Shown: positions 14,999-24,793, counted from the stretch's first letter. The stretch is DNA of 64,000 nucleotides from JACCTU01 sp963848525 (GCA_963848525.1 CAWKDZ010000001.1:248001-312000), one strand, 5' to 3'. Notes: a model not told the origin generated them from the letters alone. Numbers and translations are program-made.

Positions 14999-16270
14999 TC
15001 AACCGCGGGCGCGCGGGAATGCGTCCCAGCCCGGGTACTCGGCGGCCTCGCCGAGCTCCTCCTCGATCCGGAGCAGCTGGTTGTACTTGGCGACGCGGTC
15101 CGAGCGCGCCGGGGCGCCGCTCTTGATCTGCCCCACGCCGGTCGCGACGGCGAGGTCGGCGATCGTCGTGTCCTCGGTCTCGCCCGAGCGGTGCGACATC
15201 ACGGCCGAATAGCCGTGCTCGCGCGCGAGCGCGATCACGTCGAGCGTCTCCGTGAGCGTCCCGATCTGGTTGACCTTGACGAGGATCGAGTTGCCGACGC
15301 CGCGGTCGATCCCCTGCCGCAGCCGGTCCGGGTTCGTGACGAAGAGGTCGTCGCCGACGAGCTGGCACCGGTCGCCGAGCTCGTCCGTGAGCTGGGCCCA
15401 CGCCTCCCAGTCGTCCTCGGCGGCGCCGTCCTCGATCGAGACGATCGGGTAGCGCTCGACGAGCTCCTTCCAGAACCCCGCCAGCTCGCCCGACTTCTTC
15501 TCGCGCCCTTCGAAGCGGTAGACGCCGTCCTCGAAGACCTCGCTCATCGCCGGGTCGAGCGCGACTGCCACGCGGTCGCGGTGGCCGGCGCGCTCCGCCG
15601 CCTCGAGCAGCGCCTCGATCGCGGCCTCGCTCGACTCCAGGTCCGGCGCGAACCCACCCTCGTCGCCGACGCCCGTGGCCAGGCCGCGCTCGGCGAAGAC
15701 GCTCTTGAGCGAGTGGTAGACCTCGGTGCCGATCCGCAGCGCCTCCGCGAATGTCTCGGCGCCGGCCGGCACGACCATGAACTCCTGGAGGTCGATCGAG
15801 TTCTGCGCGTGCGCGCCGCCGTTGACGACGTTCAGCAGCGGCACGGGCAGCGTGGACGGCTCGCCGTCGCCGAGGTGGCGCCAGAGCGGGAGCCCCCGCT
15901 CGTCGGCGACGGCCTTCGCCGCGGCGAGCGAGACGCCGAGGATCGCGTTCGCACCGAGGCGCGACTTGTTCGGCGTGCCGTCGAGCTCGCACATGCGCTC
16001 GTCGAGCGCGCGCTGGTCCGCGGCGTCGAGGCCGACGACAGCCTGGGCGAGCTCGCCGTTCACGTTCGCGACCGCGTGCTGCACGCCCTTGCCGCCGTAC
16101 GCGTCGCCGCCGTCGCGCAGCTCGACCGCCTCGTGCGCCCCCGTCGACGCCCCCGACGGCACGGCCGCGCGACCGAGCGCGCCGCTGGAGAGGCGCACGT
16201 CGACCTCCACGGTCGGGTTTCCGCGCGAGTCGAAGATCTGCCTACCGACGACGCGCTCGATGCGACTCAT
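14999..16270 (-). CDS. eno: Enolase
   Basis: 423-residue cytoplasmic glycolytic enzyme (2-phosphoglycerate to phosphoenolpyruvate). Visible: GRQIFDSRGNPTVEVDV and VPSGASTGAHEAVELRDG at the N-terminus, GDEGGFAPDLES, the metal ligands in ALDPAMSEVF and SIEDGAAEDDW, the catalytic Lys in NSILVKVNQIGTL, and SHRSGETEDTTIADLAVA. Full length. ATG overlaps the mazG stop by four bases (ATGA), indicating a mazG-eno transcript; pyk follows 40 bases later, so two consecutive glycolytic steps are linked. Confidence 0.98.
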   Translation of the reverse strand: MSRIERVVGRQIFDSRGNPTVEVDVRLSSGALGRAAVPSGASTGAHEAVELRDGGDAYGGKGVQHAVANVNGELAQAVVGLDAADQRALDERMCELDGTPNKSRLGANAILGVSLAAAKAVADERGLPLWRHLGDGEPSTLPVPLLNVVNGGAHAQNSIDLQEFMVVPAGAETFAEALRIGTEVYHSLKSVFAERGLATGVGDEGGFAPDLESSEAAIEALLEAAERAGHRDRVAVALDPAMSEVFEDGVYRFEGREKKSGELAGFWKELVERYPIVSIEDGAAEDDWEAWAQLTDELGDRCQLVGDDLFVTNPDRLRQGIDRGVGNSILVKVNQIGTLTETLDVIALAREHGYSAVMSHRSGETEDTTIADLAVATGVGQIKSGAPARSDRVAKYNQLLRIEEELGEAAEYPGWDAFPRARG

Positions 16271-17061
16271 TCGGACTCCTTTGCGAGGTCGAAGTACCGA
16301 TCCTGATCGTCGAGCGGAAGCTTCGTCCAGTCTTGGTCGTCGCCGGCGGCGAGCGCCTGGGCTCGCTCGACCCGAGCCACGAACCGCTGGGTCGTGCGCC
16401 GCAGCTCGAGCTCCGGGTCGACGTTCAGCCGCCGCGCGACGTTGACCGCGGCGAAGAGGAGGTCGCCGAGCTCCTCGGCCTGGCGTGCGTCCGGCGGCAG
16501 CTCGGGCGCAGGCTCGCCCCGCCCGTCCAGCTCGGCGCGGAGCTCGCGCAGCTCGTCGTCGAGATCGGCGAGCGCGCCGTCGACGTCGGGGTACTCGAAC
16601 CCGACGACCGCCGCGCGCCGCTGCGCCTTCCGCGCGTACAGCAACGCGGGCAGGTTCTCGGGCACGTGGTGGAAGACCTCGTCGCGACCTTCCTGCTCAC
16701 GCTTGATGTCTTCCCAGCGAGCCTTGACCTCGCCGGCAGAACGAGCCTCTACTGTCGACTCGAAAACGTGCGGGTGCCGCCGAACGAGCTTCTCGTGCAC
16801 GAGGCGCGCGACGGCTTCGAGATCGCCTCGTCCCTTCTCCGCGAGCAGCAGCGCAAGAAAGTAGACCTGGAAGAGCAGGTCGCCGAGCTCGTCGAGCAGC
16901 TTCTCGTCCGTACCGGTGAGCGCGGCGTCGGCGACCTCGTACGCCTCTTCGACCGTGTGCGGGACGATCGTCTGGGGCGTCTGCTCCCGGTCCCAGGGAC
17001 AGTCGCGGCGAAGACGTTCCGTCAGGCGCTGCAGGTCGAGCAGCGCGTCTTCGAGGCTCAC
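16267..17061 (-). CDS. mazG: Nucleoside triphosphate pyrophosphohydrolase MazG
   Basis: 264-residue housecleaning enzyme that hydrolyses (d)NTPs to monophosphates. Two tandem MazG helical domains are present: the N-terminal one with LRRDCPWDREQTPQTI, VEEAYEVADAAL and LDELGDLLFQVYFLALL (metal-binding Glu/Asp in E-x2-E and D-E-x2-D type motifs), the C-terminal one with EELGDLLFAAVNVARRL. GTG start overlaps the upstream parvulin gene (GTGA); the stop overlaps eno. Confidence 0.94.
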   Translation of the reverse strand: MSLEDALLDLQRLTERLRRDCPWDREQTPQTIVPHTVEEAYEVADAALTGTDEKLLDELGDLLFQVYFLALLLAEKGRGDLEAVARLVHEKLVRRHPHVFESTVEARSAGEVKARWEDIKREQEGRDEVFHHVPENLPALLYARKAQRRAAVVGFEYPDVDGALADLDDELRELRAELDGRGEPAPELPPDARQAEELGDLLFAAVNVARRLNVDPELELRRTTQRFVARVERAQALAAGDDQDWTKLPLDDQDRYFDLAKESE

Positions 17062-18056
17062 TCCTGGACGGTGGTGGCGCCGGTCGTCGCAGGCGGCGCG
17101 AAGCCGACCTGGTAGGCGATCCGGTCCTCGAACTCGTCGTTCGTCTCCTTCGACCAGTCCGCGATCGCCTTCTGGCGCTTCTCCTGCATCAGCTGCTGGC
17201 GGATCTGCTCCCTGACGTCCTTGAGCGGCGTCTGCTTCGCCGGCGAGACGTCCGTGAGCGCCTCGATCACGTGCCAGCCGTACTGGGTCTTCACGGCCTT
17301 CGAGAGCTCGCCCTTCTTGAGCTTGAACGCGACCTTGTCGAACGGCGGGACCGTCTCGCCCTTGCGGATCGTCAGCTTGCCGCCGTTCTGCTTCGAGCTC
17401 GGGTCGGTCGAGTGCCTCTTCGCCAGCGCGGCGAAGCCCGCCCCGGCCGCGAGCCGGCGGCGCAGGTCGTCGGCGAGTGCCTTCTTCGCGACGAGGATGT
17501 GGCGCACGTCTCGCGACTCGGCGACCCGGTAGTCGCTCTTGTTCTTCTCGTAGTAGGACTCGATCTCGTCGTCCGAGATCTTCAGGCCCTCAGTGACCTT
17601 CCCGTAGAGCTTCTCGGAGAGGAGCTGCGACTCGATCTCGGTCCGCACCTGCTCTTCGGTGAGCCCCTGGTCCCGGAGGTTCTTCTCGAATGCCTCATCC
17701 TTGCCCTGGAAGTACTGCTTCTTGAGCTGCTCGAGCCGCTCGTCGATCTCCTTGTCCGACACCTCGACGTCGAGGTCGTCCGCCTTCTGGCGGTACTTCT
17801 CCTGCTGGACGAGGTAGGCGATGGCCTGGTTCTGGAGCGTCTTGTACTCCGGCGTGCCGGCCTTGGGGAAATCGCGCTTGCTCTGCGTGTAGGACTGCTT
17901 CGCGCGGTTCATCAGCATGTCGAACTGCTCCTTCGTGACCTCCTCGCCGTCGACGACCGCGACCGCGCTGTCGGGCACGTCGTCGCCGCTGCCGCCGCAG
18001 GCGACGAGCCCGAACCCGAGCAGGGCGAGAGTTGTGAGCAGTGCGAGCTTTCGCAT
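17058..18056 (-). CDS. Peptidyl-prolyl isomerase lipoprotein (PrsA/SurA-like, parvulin type)
   Basis: 332-residue exported folding factor. A lipoprotein signal peptide ends in the lipobox LVAC (Cys20). Residues 30-185 form a SurA/PrsA-type chaperone domain (DSAVAVVDGEEVTKEQFDML), 190-285 a parvulin PPIase domain (RDVRHILVAKKALAD, GFAALAKRHSTDPSSKQNGG, YGWHVIEALTDV). Expected to act on the outer face of the membrane on secreted proteins. Its place between mfd and mazG is a familiar actinobacterial order. Stop overlaps mazG start. Confidence 0.93.
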   Translation of the reverse strand: MRKLALLTTLALLGFGLVACGGSGDDVPDSAVAVVDGEEVTKEQFDMLMNRAKQSYTQSKRDFPKAGTPEYKTLQNQAIAYLVQQEKYRQKADDLDVEVSDKEIDERLEQLKKQYFQGKDEAFEKNLRDQGLTEEQVRTEIESQLLSEKLYGKVTEGLKISDDEIESYYEKNKSDYRVAESRDVRHILVAKKALADDLRRRLAAGAGFAALAKRHSTDPSSKQNGGKLTIRKGETVPPFDKVAFKLKKGELSKAVKTQYGWHVIEALTDVSPAKQTPLKDVREQIRQQLMQEKRQKAIADWSKETNDEFEDRIAYQVGFAPPATTGATTVQE

Positions 18057-18067
18057 AGGAAATGCGC

Positions 18068-21000
18068 CTAGGCTGCCTGGCGCGCGTCCAAGATAGCATC
18101 GACCAGCCGCGTCGCCCCCTCGAATTCATCTGCTCTTAAGGTGACCTCGCGGTTGCCGGTCGAGTAGACCGCGGTAGCGACCCGGTTCCGCAGCTCACGC
18201 AGTTCGCCCGAGCCGAGCACGAGCGGACCGACGGCCGCGCGACCGCCTCGATAGACGAGGTAATCCGCCCCGACGCGGGCCAGCTTGAGCTTCGCGTCCT
18301 GGATCGCGAAGAGGTTCTCGACCGGCTCCGGGACGGGCCCGAACCGGTCCTCCGTGGCGGCGTGGAGCTCCCGCAGCTCGTCGTCGGTCTCGACCAGCGC
18401 GAGGCGGCGATGGAGGTCGATCTTGAGGGCCTCGGAGGCGATGTAGGTCGCGGGGACGTACGCGTCGACCCGTGCGTCGATGCGGACCGGCCGCGCCGCC
18501 GCCCGGCGCTGGCCCGAGAGCTCGGCGACGGCCTCGTGCAGCAACTCGACGTAGAGCTCGAAGCCGACCGCGGCGACGTGACCGGACTGCTCGGCGCCGA
18601 GCAGGTCGCCGGCGCCCCGGATCTCGAGGTCGCGCATCGCGATCGCGAACCCCGCGCCGAGCTCGGTGTGGTCGGCGAGCGTCGAAAGCCGCGCGCGGGC
18701 CTCGGCCGTGAGCTCGTGCGCGTCGGGATAGAGCAGGTAGGCGTACGCCGTCTGGTCGGAGCGGCCGACCCGCCCGCGGATCTGGTACAGCTGCGCGAGG
18801 CCGAGCGTGTCGGCGCGCTCGACGACCAGGGTGTTCGCCTGCGGGATGTCGAGGCCCGACTCGATGATCGTCGTCGAGACGAGCACGTCGGCGTCGCCGC
18901 GCAGGAACGCGTGCATCTTCTCCTCGAGCTCCCGCTCGCGCATCTGGCCGTGCGCGACGAGCAAGCGGAGCCGCGGACTGAGCTGCTGCAGCTTCGCGGC
19001 GGCCTCGTCGATCGTCTCGACGCGGTTGTGGAGGTAGAACGACTGTCCTTCGCGGTCTACCTCGCGCTCGAGCGCGGTCTTGATCAGGTCCTCGTCGTAC
19101 TCGCCGACGTGCGTCCGGATCGGGCGGCGGCCCTCGGGCGGCGTCTCGATGATCGAGATGTCGCGCAGGCCGGAGAGCGACATGTGCAGCGTCCGCGGGA
19201 TCGGCGTCGCGGAGAGCGCGAGCACGTCGACCTCGAGCCGCAGCTGCCGCAGCAGCTCCTTCTGCGCGACTCCGAAGCGCTGCTCCTCGTCGACGATCAC
19301 GAGGCCGAGGTCCTTCGGGATCACGTCGCGCGAGAGCACGCGGTGCGTTCCGATCAAGACGTCGACTTTGCCTGCGGCAAAGTCGCCGAGAATGCGCTTC
19401 GTCTCGGCCGTGGACCTGAATCGAGAGACCATTTCCACCTGCACGGGGAAGTCCCGATATCTGGCCCGGAAGGTGTTCCAGTGCTGCTCGGCGAGGATCG
19501 TCGTCGGCGCGAGCATCAGCGTCTGCTTGCCGTTGACCGCGACGGCGAACGCGGCGCGGATCGCGACCTCCGTCTTGCCGAAGCCGACGTCGCCGCAGAC
19601 GAGGCGGTCCATCGGGTGCGGCGCCTCGAGGTCCTCCTTGACGGCCTCGATCGCGCGCTGCTGATCCTCCGTCTCGCGGTACGGAAACTCCGTCTCGAGC
19701 CGCTCCAGCCACTCGTGCTCGACGCGGAACTCAACTCCCGGGGCGCGCTGCCGCTCCGCGTAGAGGCGGAGCAGGTCGCCGGCGAGCTCGCGGACACCCT
19801 CGCGTGCGCGCGTCTTGATCCGGTCCCAGGCCTTGCCGCCGAGCTTCGAGAGCGCGGGTGCCCTTGCGTCGGCGCCGACGTAGCGGGAGACCTTGCCGAT
19901 CTGCTCGTGCGGGACGTAGAGGCGGTCGTCGCCGCGAAAGGCGAGGAAGAGGTAGTCGCGCGTCACGCCTGCGACGGTCTTCGTCTCGAAGCCGAGCAGG
20001 TTGCCGACGCCGTGGTCCTCGTGCACGACGTAGTCGCCCGTCCGCAGGTCGGCGAACGACTGGAGGGCCCGGCCCATGCGCGCGTCGTGGCGCCTAGGCG
20101 CGCGCTTGCGGAACACCTGCGTGTCCGGGAGCAGGACGAGGCCGAGCTCGCGCCAGACGAAGCCGCGGCGCGCAGGTGCGACGACGAACACGACCTCGGG
20201 CTCGCGCGGCAGCGACTCGCCCTCCTCGAGCAGCCGCACCTCGACGCGGCGGAGCAGGTTCTGGGTGCGCAGCGCCTCGCCGAGGTGCGGAAACGCGACC
20301 ACGACCCGGTTGCCGGCGTTGACGAGCGCGTTCAGCTCCTTCTCCGCCTCGGCCAGCCCGCGCGCCGCGATCGCGGGCTTCTGAGCCTCGAACGAGAACG
20401 GCTGGCCCTGCGGGAGCTGGCCCAGCTCGGTCGCCCCCTTCAGCTTGAAGTCGTCGCGGCCGAACTCCTCGCGCCAGACGGCGCGCACTTCGTCTGGTTC
20501 GCAGACGAGGTCGGGCGGCGCGTCGAGCAGCGGCACCAGGTCGCCCGGGACCGCCGCGTGCTCCTCGAGCAACAGACCGTTACTTGCATCGGGCCGGCGC
20601 TCGGCCGCGGGGTAGACGAGCGCGTCGTCGACCGGATGGAGCGCACGCTGCGTGAACGGCGAGAACGCGCGCACCTGCTCGATCTCGTCGCCGAAGAGCT
20701 CGATCCGGAGCGGCTCCCGGCCTGTGGTCGGGAAGACGTCGACCAGGCCGCCGCGCACCGCGAACTGGCCGCGGTCCTCGACTCGCTCGACGCGCTCGTA
20801 CCCGGCGAGCGCGAGCTCCTCGGCCAGGCCGCCGACTCCGGGAGAGCTGCCGATCGCGATCCGGACCGGCTCGGGCCGCTTTGCGGCCGGCGGGATCGGG
20901 TCCGCGATCGCCGCGGCCGAGACGCAGACCAGTCCGCCTGCCGCGAGCACGTCGAGCGCGCGTGCCCGCTCGCCGACGAGGTGCGGCGGCGGCGACAGCC

Positions 21001-21286
21001 CGGACTCCCAGCGGACGCCTCGGCTCGGCAGGTAGGCGGCACGTTCCGCGCCGAGGAACCAGCCGGCCGCCTCCGCGAGGTCGCGCGCGTCGGCATCGTC
21101 GGGCGTGAGCACGACCAGCCCGCGCGCCAGCTCCTCGTACAGCGCGGCAACGACGAGCGGCAGCGCCGGCTCGGAGACGCGGGCGCGGGTCGGCAGCGCT
21201 TGCGCGAACTCGCGCAGGCGCTCGCTCTCCGCGACCTCGCGCAGGAGCGGGTGGAGGATCGGCAGCTGGAGCGTCGGACGGTCCAA
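18068..21286 (-). CDS. mfd: Transcription-repair coupling factor Mfd
   Basis: 1072-residue DNA translocase that removes stalled RNA polymerase and recruits UvrA. Order of parts: UvrB-like region (GQFAVRGGLVDVFPTTGREP), CarD-like RNA-polymerase interaction domain (LRTGDYVVHEDHGVGNL, about 400-470), helicase core with Walker A GDVGFGKTEVA, DEEQRFGV, ALSATPIPRTLHMSLSGLRD and RVGRSDQTAYAYLLYP, then the TRCF C-terminal domain. Slightly shorter than E. coli Mfd (about 1150). The TTG at 21286 is taken as the start because nothing better lies upstream. Alone among its neighbours, it has a clear gap on both sides. Confidence 0.96.
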   Translation of the reverse strand: MDRPTLQLPILHPLLREVAESERLREFAQALPTRARVSEPALPLVVAALYEELARGLVVLTPDDADARDLAEAAGWFLGAERAAYLPSRGVRWESGLSPPPHLVGERARALDVLAAGGLVCVSAAAIADPIPPAAKRPEPVRIAIGSSPGVGGLAEELALAGYERVERVEDRGQFAVRGGLVDVFPTTGREPLRIELFGDEIEQVRAFSPFTQRALHPVDDALVYPAAERRPDASNGLLLEEHAAVPGDLVPLLDAPPDLVCEPDEVRAVWREEFGRDDFKLKGATELGQLPQGQPFSFEAQKPAIAARGLAEAEKELNALVNAGNRVVVAFPHLGEALRTQNLLRRVEVRLLEEGESLPREPEVVFVVAPARRGFVWRELGLVLLPDTQVFRKRAPRRHDARMGRALQSFADLRTGDYVVHEDHGVGNLLGFETKTVAGVTRDYLFLAFRGDDRLYVPHEQIGKVSRYVGADARAPALSKLGGKAWDRIKTRAREGVRELAGDLLRLYAERQRAPGVEFRVEHEWLERLETEFPYRETEDQQRAIEAVKEDLEAPHPMDRLVCGDVGFGKTEVAIRAAFAVAVNGKQTLMLAPTTILAEQHWNTFRARYRDFPVQVEMVSRFRSTAETKRILGDFAAGKVDVLIGTHRVLSRDVIPKDLGLVIVDEEQRFGVAQKELLRQLRLEVDVLALSATPIPRTLHMSLSGLRDISIIETPPEGRRPIRTHVGEYDEDLIKTALEREVDREGQSFYLHNRVETIDEAAAKLQQLSPRLRLLVAHGQMRERELEEKMHAFLRGDADVLVSTTIIESGLDIPQANTLVVERADTLGLAQLYQIRGRVGRSDQTAYAYLLYPDAHELTAEARARLSTLADHTELGAGFAIAMRDLEIRGAGDLLGAEQSGHVAAVGFELYVELLHEAVAELSGQRRAAARPVRIDARVDAYVPATYIASEALKIDLHRRLALVETDDELRELHAATEDRFGPVPEPVENLFAIQDAKLKLARVGADYLVYRGGRAAVGPLVLGSGELRELRNRVATAVYSTGNREVTLRADEFEGATRLVDAILDARQAA

Positions 21287-21333
21287 GGCGAACGACGGGA
21301 CACGCGTCCCGCGGGGGGCATGCTAACCGCGCG

Positions 21334-23184
21334 CTAGCTGCTCAGGTACGCGCGCGCCTGGAGCGTGAAGAGCTCGGCGTAGCGGCCGCCGGCCGCCATC
21401 AGCTCCTCGTGTGACCCGTGCTCGACGACGCGGCCCTGGTCGAGCACGTAGATCCGGTCGGCCGAGCGGACGCTCGAGAAGCGGTGCGAGATCAGCAGCA
21501 CGGAACGGCCCTCGAGCAGGTCGCGCAGGCGCTCGAAGAGGCGGCTCTCGGCCCGCGCGTCGAGCGCCGCGGTCGGCTCGTCGAGGATCACGAACGGCGC
21601 GTCGCGGAAGAACGCGCGCGCGAGCGCGACCCGCTGCCACTGGCCGATCGAGAGGTCGTAGCCGCCCGAGAACTCCCGTCCGAGCATCGTCTCGTAGCCC
21701 TCGGGCAAGGTGGCGAGGAACTCGTCCGCGTCGGCGCGTGTCGCGGCCGTGACGACCGAGCCGAGGTCGTCGATCCGTTCGTGGCGCCCCATCCCGACGT
21801 TCTCGCGCGCCGGGAGCAGATAGCGCTCGAAGTCCTGGAAGATAACGGCGATCGACGCACGCAGCTGCTCACGATCGACGTCGGCGACGTCGACGCCGTC
21901 CCAGAGCACGCGTCCGGCCTCAGGCCGGTACAGGCCCGCGACGATCTTCGCGAGCGTCGTCTTGCCCGAGCCGTTCTCACCGACGAGCGCGACCACCTCG
22001 CCGCGCCCGATCTCGAGCGAGACGCCGTCCACCGCCGGCCGGTGGGAGTCCGGGTAGGTGAACCTCACCTCCTCTGCGAGGAGGCGGTCGAAGCCGCGCG
22101 GGGCGGCCCGGCCGTCGCTCGCCTCGGGGCGGAGCGCGAGGAACGTCGCGTAGTCGCGGATGAAGACGACCGACTCGTACAGCGACGCGGCGCTGAAGTG
22201 GACTCCGCGGAGCTGACCGCCGAGCTGGTAGAGGCCGAACACCGACGCGCCGAGCGTCGCCAGGTCCATCCGCCCGTCGACGTAGAGGAACCCGAGCGTC
22301 GCGACCGTCGCGGCGAGCACTCCGGTCGAACCGAGCGAGCCCACGAGCGAACGCAGCGTGCGGCGGCGCGCGAGCGACCGCAGCTCGTCGATGCGCGCGT
22401 CGTAGAGCCGGTCGTAGCGCTCGCGCAGGAAGTCCGCGGTCCCGAACGACCGCACCTCCTTCGCCGGGTCGCGCCGCGTCAGGATCGACTGGAGGTACGA
22501 GCGCTGCCGCTCGTTCGGGGTCATGCCGCGTGTCCACTGGTAGAGGTCGCGCGTGTTCCGCGACGCCACGATCCACAGCGGGATGTAGCCGATGACGACG
22601 AACGGGAGCAGGACCGGTTGCAGCGCTGCGAGCGCGATGATCAACCCGACGGACGCGACGAGGCTCCCGATCAGGCCGAGGAAGCCGCTGACGATCTGGA
22701 AGGAGCGGTACTGGCCCTGTGCGCGAGCGCGCGTCAGCTGGTCGTAGAAGTCGGGCGACTCGAACGCGAGCAGGTCGATCTGCGTGGAGACGTCGAGCAC
22801 GCGGTCGAGCGCGCGACGGCCGACGAGCTCTCCCAGCACGCGCGTCTGCTCGTTCTGGACGGCGCGGGAAACGTCGAGCCCGATCGTGATCGCCAGCAAC
22901 GCGGCGAGCTCCGGCACGACCGCGGTCAGGTCGCGCGTGCCGCCGGCTCCGAGCACGGCTTCGAACAGGTCCTTCGCGATGAACAGCTGCCCGGCGATCG
23001 CGACCGCCGACAGGAGCTGGAGCGAGGAGGTGACGAGGAACTCGTTCCGCCCCGCGCTCCAGACGAGCCGGAACGAGTCGGCGAGCAGGCGCGGCAGGTC
23101 GCGGAAGCTCCCGCGCGCGTCCTCGGGGTTCATCACCTCCCACCACGGCTTGCGCCGCGGACGCTCGGCGCCGTTCGCTGCCAC
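21334..23184 (-). CDS. ABC exporter, membrane and ATPase domains fused
   Basis: 616-residue half-transporter. Residues 40-340 form a six-helix type-1 exporter domain (LLSAVAIAGQLFIAKDLFEA, VSGFLGLIGSLVASVGLIIA), residues 365-605 an ATPase domain with Walker A VGENGSGKTTL, signature in FSGGYDLSIGQWQRVALARA, Walker B FVILDEPTAALD and switch His ISHRFSSVRSAD. The substrate is unknown; lipid or peptide export is usual. It sits between pth and mfd. The start is uncertain: GTG at 23184 is chosen; a downstream ATG (MNPEDARGSF) has GGAGG almost touching it. Confidence 0.92.
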   Translation of the reverse strand: MAANGAERPRRKPWWEVMNPEDARGSFRDLPRLLADSFRLVWSAGRNEFLVTSSLQLLSAVAIAGQLFIAKDLFEAVLGAGGTRDLTAVVPELAALLAITIGLDVSRAVQNEQTRVLGELVGRRALDRVLDVSTQIDLLAFESPDFYDQLTRARAQGQYRSFQIVSGFLGLIGSLVASVGLIIALAALQPVLLPFVVIGYIPLWIVASRNTRDLYQWTRGMTPNERQRSYLQSILTRRDPAKEVRSFGTADFLRERYDRLYDARIDELRSLARRRTLRSLVGSLGSTGVLAATVATLGFLYVDGRMDLATLGASVFGLYQLGGQLRGVHFSAASLYESVVFIRDYATFLALRPEASDGRAAPRGFDRLLAEEVRFTYPDSHRPAVDGVSLEIGRGEVVALVGENGSGKTTLAKIVAGLYRPEAGRVLWDGVDVADVDREQLRASIAVIFQDFERYLLPARENVGMGRHERIDDLGSVVTAATRADADEFLATLPEGYETMLGREFSGGYDLSIGQWQRVALARAFFRDAPFVILDEPTAALDARAESRLFERLRDLLEGRSVLLISHRFSSVRSADRIYVLDQGRVVEHGSHEELMAAGGRYAELFTLQARAYLSS

Positions 23185-23198
23185 GTCTTGAGTTGTAC

Positions 23199-23801
23199 TC
23201 AGTGGAAGCTGCGCTGCGCGGTCTCGAGACCGTCGCGCACGACTGTCTCGACCGCGTCGGCAGCGCGGGCGACGATCGCCTCCGCGTCGTCGTGCGGTTC
23301 GAAGTCGGAGAGGACATAGTCCGCCAGCGGGCGCGGGTCGCCGCGCTCGGGCCGGCCGACGCCGATCCGCAGGCGCAGGAACTCCTGCGTGCCGAGCTGC
23401 TGCGCGATCGAGCGCAGGCCGTTGTGTCCGGCGAGTCCGCCGCCGCGCCGCGCCTGCAGGCGCCCGAGGTCGAAGTCGCCCTCGTCGTGGACGACGAGCA
23501 GTGCGTCGGGCTCGACCTTGAAGAAGCGGGCCGCCGGCTGCACCGACCGCCCCGAGACGTTCATGTAGGTCTCGGGCTTGAGGAGGGCGACGCGCGCGTC
23601 GTCGATCCGCGTCTCGGCGAGCTGACCGGAGAACTTCGAGCGGAACGAGCCGCCGTGCCGGCGCGCGAGCTCGTCGACGACCATCCAGCCGACGTTGTGG
23701 CGCGTGTTCGCGTGCTCGCGGCCGGGATTGCCGAGACCGACGACGAGCAGGTCGAGCGACGAGTCCGCGGCGCGCAGCCGCTCTCGCCGCGACAGGCGCA
23801 C
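23199..23801 (-). CDS. pth: Peptidyl-tRNA hydrolase
   Basis: 200-residue enzyme that releases peptides from peptidyl-tRNA. Motifs: LLVVGLGNPGREHANTRHNV with the catalytic His and the Asn, ALLKPETYMNVSG, VHDEGDFDLGRLQ and GLAGHNGLRSIAQQLGTQEF. Full length with a short basic N-terminal extension before the first strand. GTG start at 23801, three bases after the reconstructed rplY stop; rplY-pth is the standard order. Confidence 0.95.
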   Translation of the reverse strand: MRLSRRERLRAADSSLDLLVVGLGNPGREHANTRHNVGWMVVDELARRHGGSFRSKFSGQLAETRIDDARVALLKPETYMNVSGRSVQPAARFFKVEPDALLVVHDEGDFDLGRLQARRGGGLAGHNGLRSIAQQLGTQEFLRLRIGVGRPERGDPRPLADYVLSDFEPHDDAEAIVARAADAVETVVRDGLETAQRSFH

Positions 23802-23804
23802 GCT

Positions 23805-24565
23805 TCAGTCGCAGCCTCGGCACGAGCCCTGCGCCTTCCCTGCTGCGCTCGCGACCGAGACTCGGCCGGCCGGCGTCCGCGCCTCGCCGCCTCGCCGGCA
23901 GGCGCCTCGGCGGCGCCCTCCGGCGCTTCCTCGCCCTCGGGCACCTCGGCGCCTTCCTCGAGCTCCTCTTCCTCGGGCTCCGGCTCGACGACGCGCGTCG
24001 GCATCGTCAGCGTGGCGAGTACGGTTTCCTCGGGGTCGGCGAGCAGCGTCACGCCCTCGGGCGAGCGCAGGTCTGTGAGGCGGAGCGTGTCGCCCATCTC
24101 CATCCGGCTGACGTCGAGGTCGAGGTGCTCCGGGACCTCCATCGGCAGGGCGGAGACGTTCACCTCGCGGGAGACCTGCGAGATCACTCCGCCCTCGCGC
24201 ACGCCCGGCGCGTCCTCCGCGCCGATCAGCATGATCGTCACGGACGCCTGAATCGGCTGGTCGAGGCGGACCTCCTGGAGGTCGATGTGGAGCAGCCGGC
24301 CCTTGATCGGGTCCTGCTGGTACTCCTTCAGGATCGACGGGTGCGTCGACTTCTGGCCTTCGAGCACGACGTCGAGGATCGTGTGCAGGCCCTGGCCGCC
24401 GGTGAGCGCCTTACGCAGCTCTCGCTCGGGCACGGAGATCGCGTGCGGCTTCGAGCGCCCGTAGAGGACGCCGGGCACGAGCCCGTCCCGGCGCATGCGC
24501 CGTGACTCGCGCGAGCCGAGCTCCTCGCGCTCGCGCACCTCGAGGCGGATTCGTTCCCCGGCCAT
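23805..24565 (-). CDS. rplY: 50S ribosomal protein L25/general stress protein Ctc, C-terminus frame-disrupted
   Basis: N-terminal L25 5S-rRNA-binding domain (residues 4-95: RLEVREREELGSRESRRMRR, LVPGVLYGRSKPHAISV) and TL5/Ctc C-terminal beta domain (about 100-190), then an acidic Glu/Pro/Ala tail. In the tail the sequence GCCTCGCC occurs twice in tandem (23881-23896). Read as it stands, the frame turns Arg/Ser-rich and runs on to 23561, through pth. With one 8-base unit removed it continues AGEARTPAGRVSVASAAG and stops at 23805, just before pth. I give the repaired extent. True variation or a sequence error both fit. Confidence 0.85.
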
Positions 24566-24594
24566 AGCCGGCGGCCATGGTAGCTCAGCCGGCT

Positions 24595-24611
24595 GAAATG
24601 CTGCGCATTTC
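24595..24611 (-). terminator. Hairpin downstream of the prs-proximal small membrane gene
   Basis: Perfect 7-bp stem GAAATGC/GCATTTC with a TGC loop, lying between the stop of the 58-residue gene and the start of rplY on the minus strand. No T-run follows, so it may be a weak terminator or an mRNA-stabilising stem. Confidence 0.4.
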
Positions 24612-24617
24612 CGCCGG

Positions 24618-24793
24618 TCAGCGGCTGATCTGGATGTCGAAGCCGAGCACGACGATCGGCCACAAGAGCACCGCGACGACGGCTGAGAGCACTCGCCCGA
24701 CCGTGTCGAGGTTGTCGAAGTAGTCGTTGATCGCTGCGACGGCGACGCCGACGACGAGCCAGACGATGCCGAGCCAGCTCGGCGCGCGGAACA

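Noticed and set aside
18362..21337. 990-codon plus-strand frame opposite mfd
   Set aside because: Antisense shadow: mfd on the other strand carries the complete helicase and RID motifs.
21334..23823. Extending the ABC exporter start upstream into pth
   Set aside because: The extra 200 residues are Arg/Pro-rich and out of frame with the real Pth protein that occupies the same bases; the transporter begins near 23184.
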